From contig NMRA01000051.1 of assembly GCA_002633005.1 (NCBI GenBank), forward strand, positions 316,268 to 360,793: a DNA stretch of 44,526 bases. Reading direction: 5' to 3'. Under the pieces are notes generated by a model. The model was not told where the DNA came from and made no database searches. It worked only from the letters and a program-made list of their open reading frames with translations. This document shows positions 44,457-44,526 of the stretch, piece after piece. This DNA comes from Phoronis australis. Its lineage: Eukaryota; Phoronida; Phoronidae. Each line of letters begins with the position of its first letter. Within the stretch, counting starts at the first letter, position 1. Position numbers and translations under genes: made by a program.

Positions 44457-44526
44457 ATGGCAACTCGCAATCCCCCGCGACTTAGACGAGAGCTCATCAG
44501 TCCCTACGAAGACTTCGCAGGTGGAT
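44457..44526 (+). CDS. Possible 5' end of a downstream gene (cut by window edge)
   Basis: An ATG in AACATGG context opens MATRNPPRLRRELISPYEDF followed by AGG and remains open to the last base. The basic start and proline/arginine content look like a genuine N-terminus, but only 23 codons are visible and no family can be assigned. A GT at 44519 could also be a donor. Confidence 0.35.
   Translation, partial: MATRNPPRLRRELISPYEDFAGG

Noticed and set aside
1-44526. CRISPR arrays, prokaryotic operons, rRNA genes, viral genes
   Set aside because: I looked for regular spaced repeats, ribosomal sequences and polycistronic coding. None is present, and the content is that of animal nuclear DNA.

Overview
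This is metazoan nuclear DNA. It is AT-rich and intron-rich, with small exons bounded by GT/AG splice sites, metazoan retroelement remnants (non-LTR LINEs, Penelope-like GIY-YIG fragments), tRNA-headed SINE-like repeats and many small inverted-repeat elements. The protein family and repeat content suggest a marine invertebrate, but nothing in the sequence fixes the phylum. There are no prokaryotic operons, CRISPR arrays or viral genes.

The centre of the window (about 14.3-37.25 kb, + strand) is one large gene. I rebuilt it exon by exon from splice sites and reading phase. It has a candidate signal-peptide exon (14332-14404), two exons forming a degenerate C-type lectin-like domain (15422-15584 and 17789-18045), sixteen single-exon Sushi/CCP modules (18274-35626) and a candidate transmembrane exon (37152-37250). 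Every CCP exon begins and ends in phase 1 and most are exactly 186 bp. The lectin-to-membrane part comes to 3459 nt, or 1153 codons. The predicted product is a type I cell-surface receptor or adhesion protein. Its lectin-CCPn-membrane plan resembles Drosophila furrowed, and vertebrate selectins without the EGF module. The cytoplasmic tail and stop codon were not identified.

The left flank (1-14.3 kb) holds no convincing host gene. It contains a LINE 3' end (380-814 plus 2906-3229) split by a 2.1-kb element with terminal inverted repeats, a broken unidentified minus-strand ORF (4.2-4.8 kb), a second LINE remnant (6207-6600), two dispersed repeats whose inverted relatives lie near the right end, and an inverted-repeat element (13.7-14.26 kb) directly upstream of the candidate first exon.

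Introns of the receptor gene carry a SINE-like repeat (22.8 kb), a decayed antisense LINE with recognisable reverse-transcriptase blocks (27.9-29.3 kb) and, between CCP16 and the membrane exon, two head-to-head Penelope-like remnants. The right flank (37.3-44.5 kb) has a composite palindrome with a small element inserted in one arm, a minus-strand tRNA-like SINE head, unidentified minus-strand ORFs and, at the last bases, an open frame that may be the first exon of a downstream gene.
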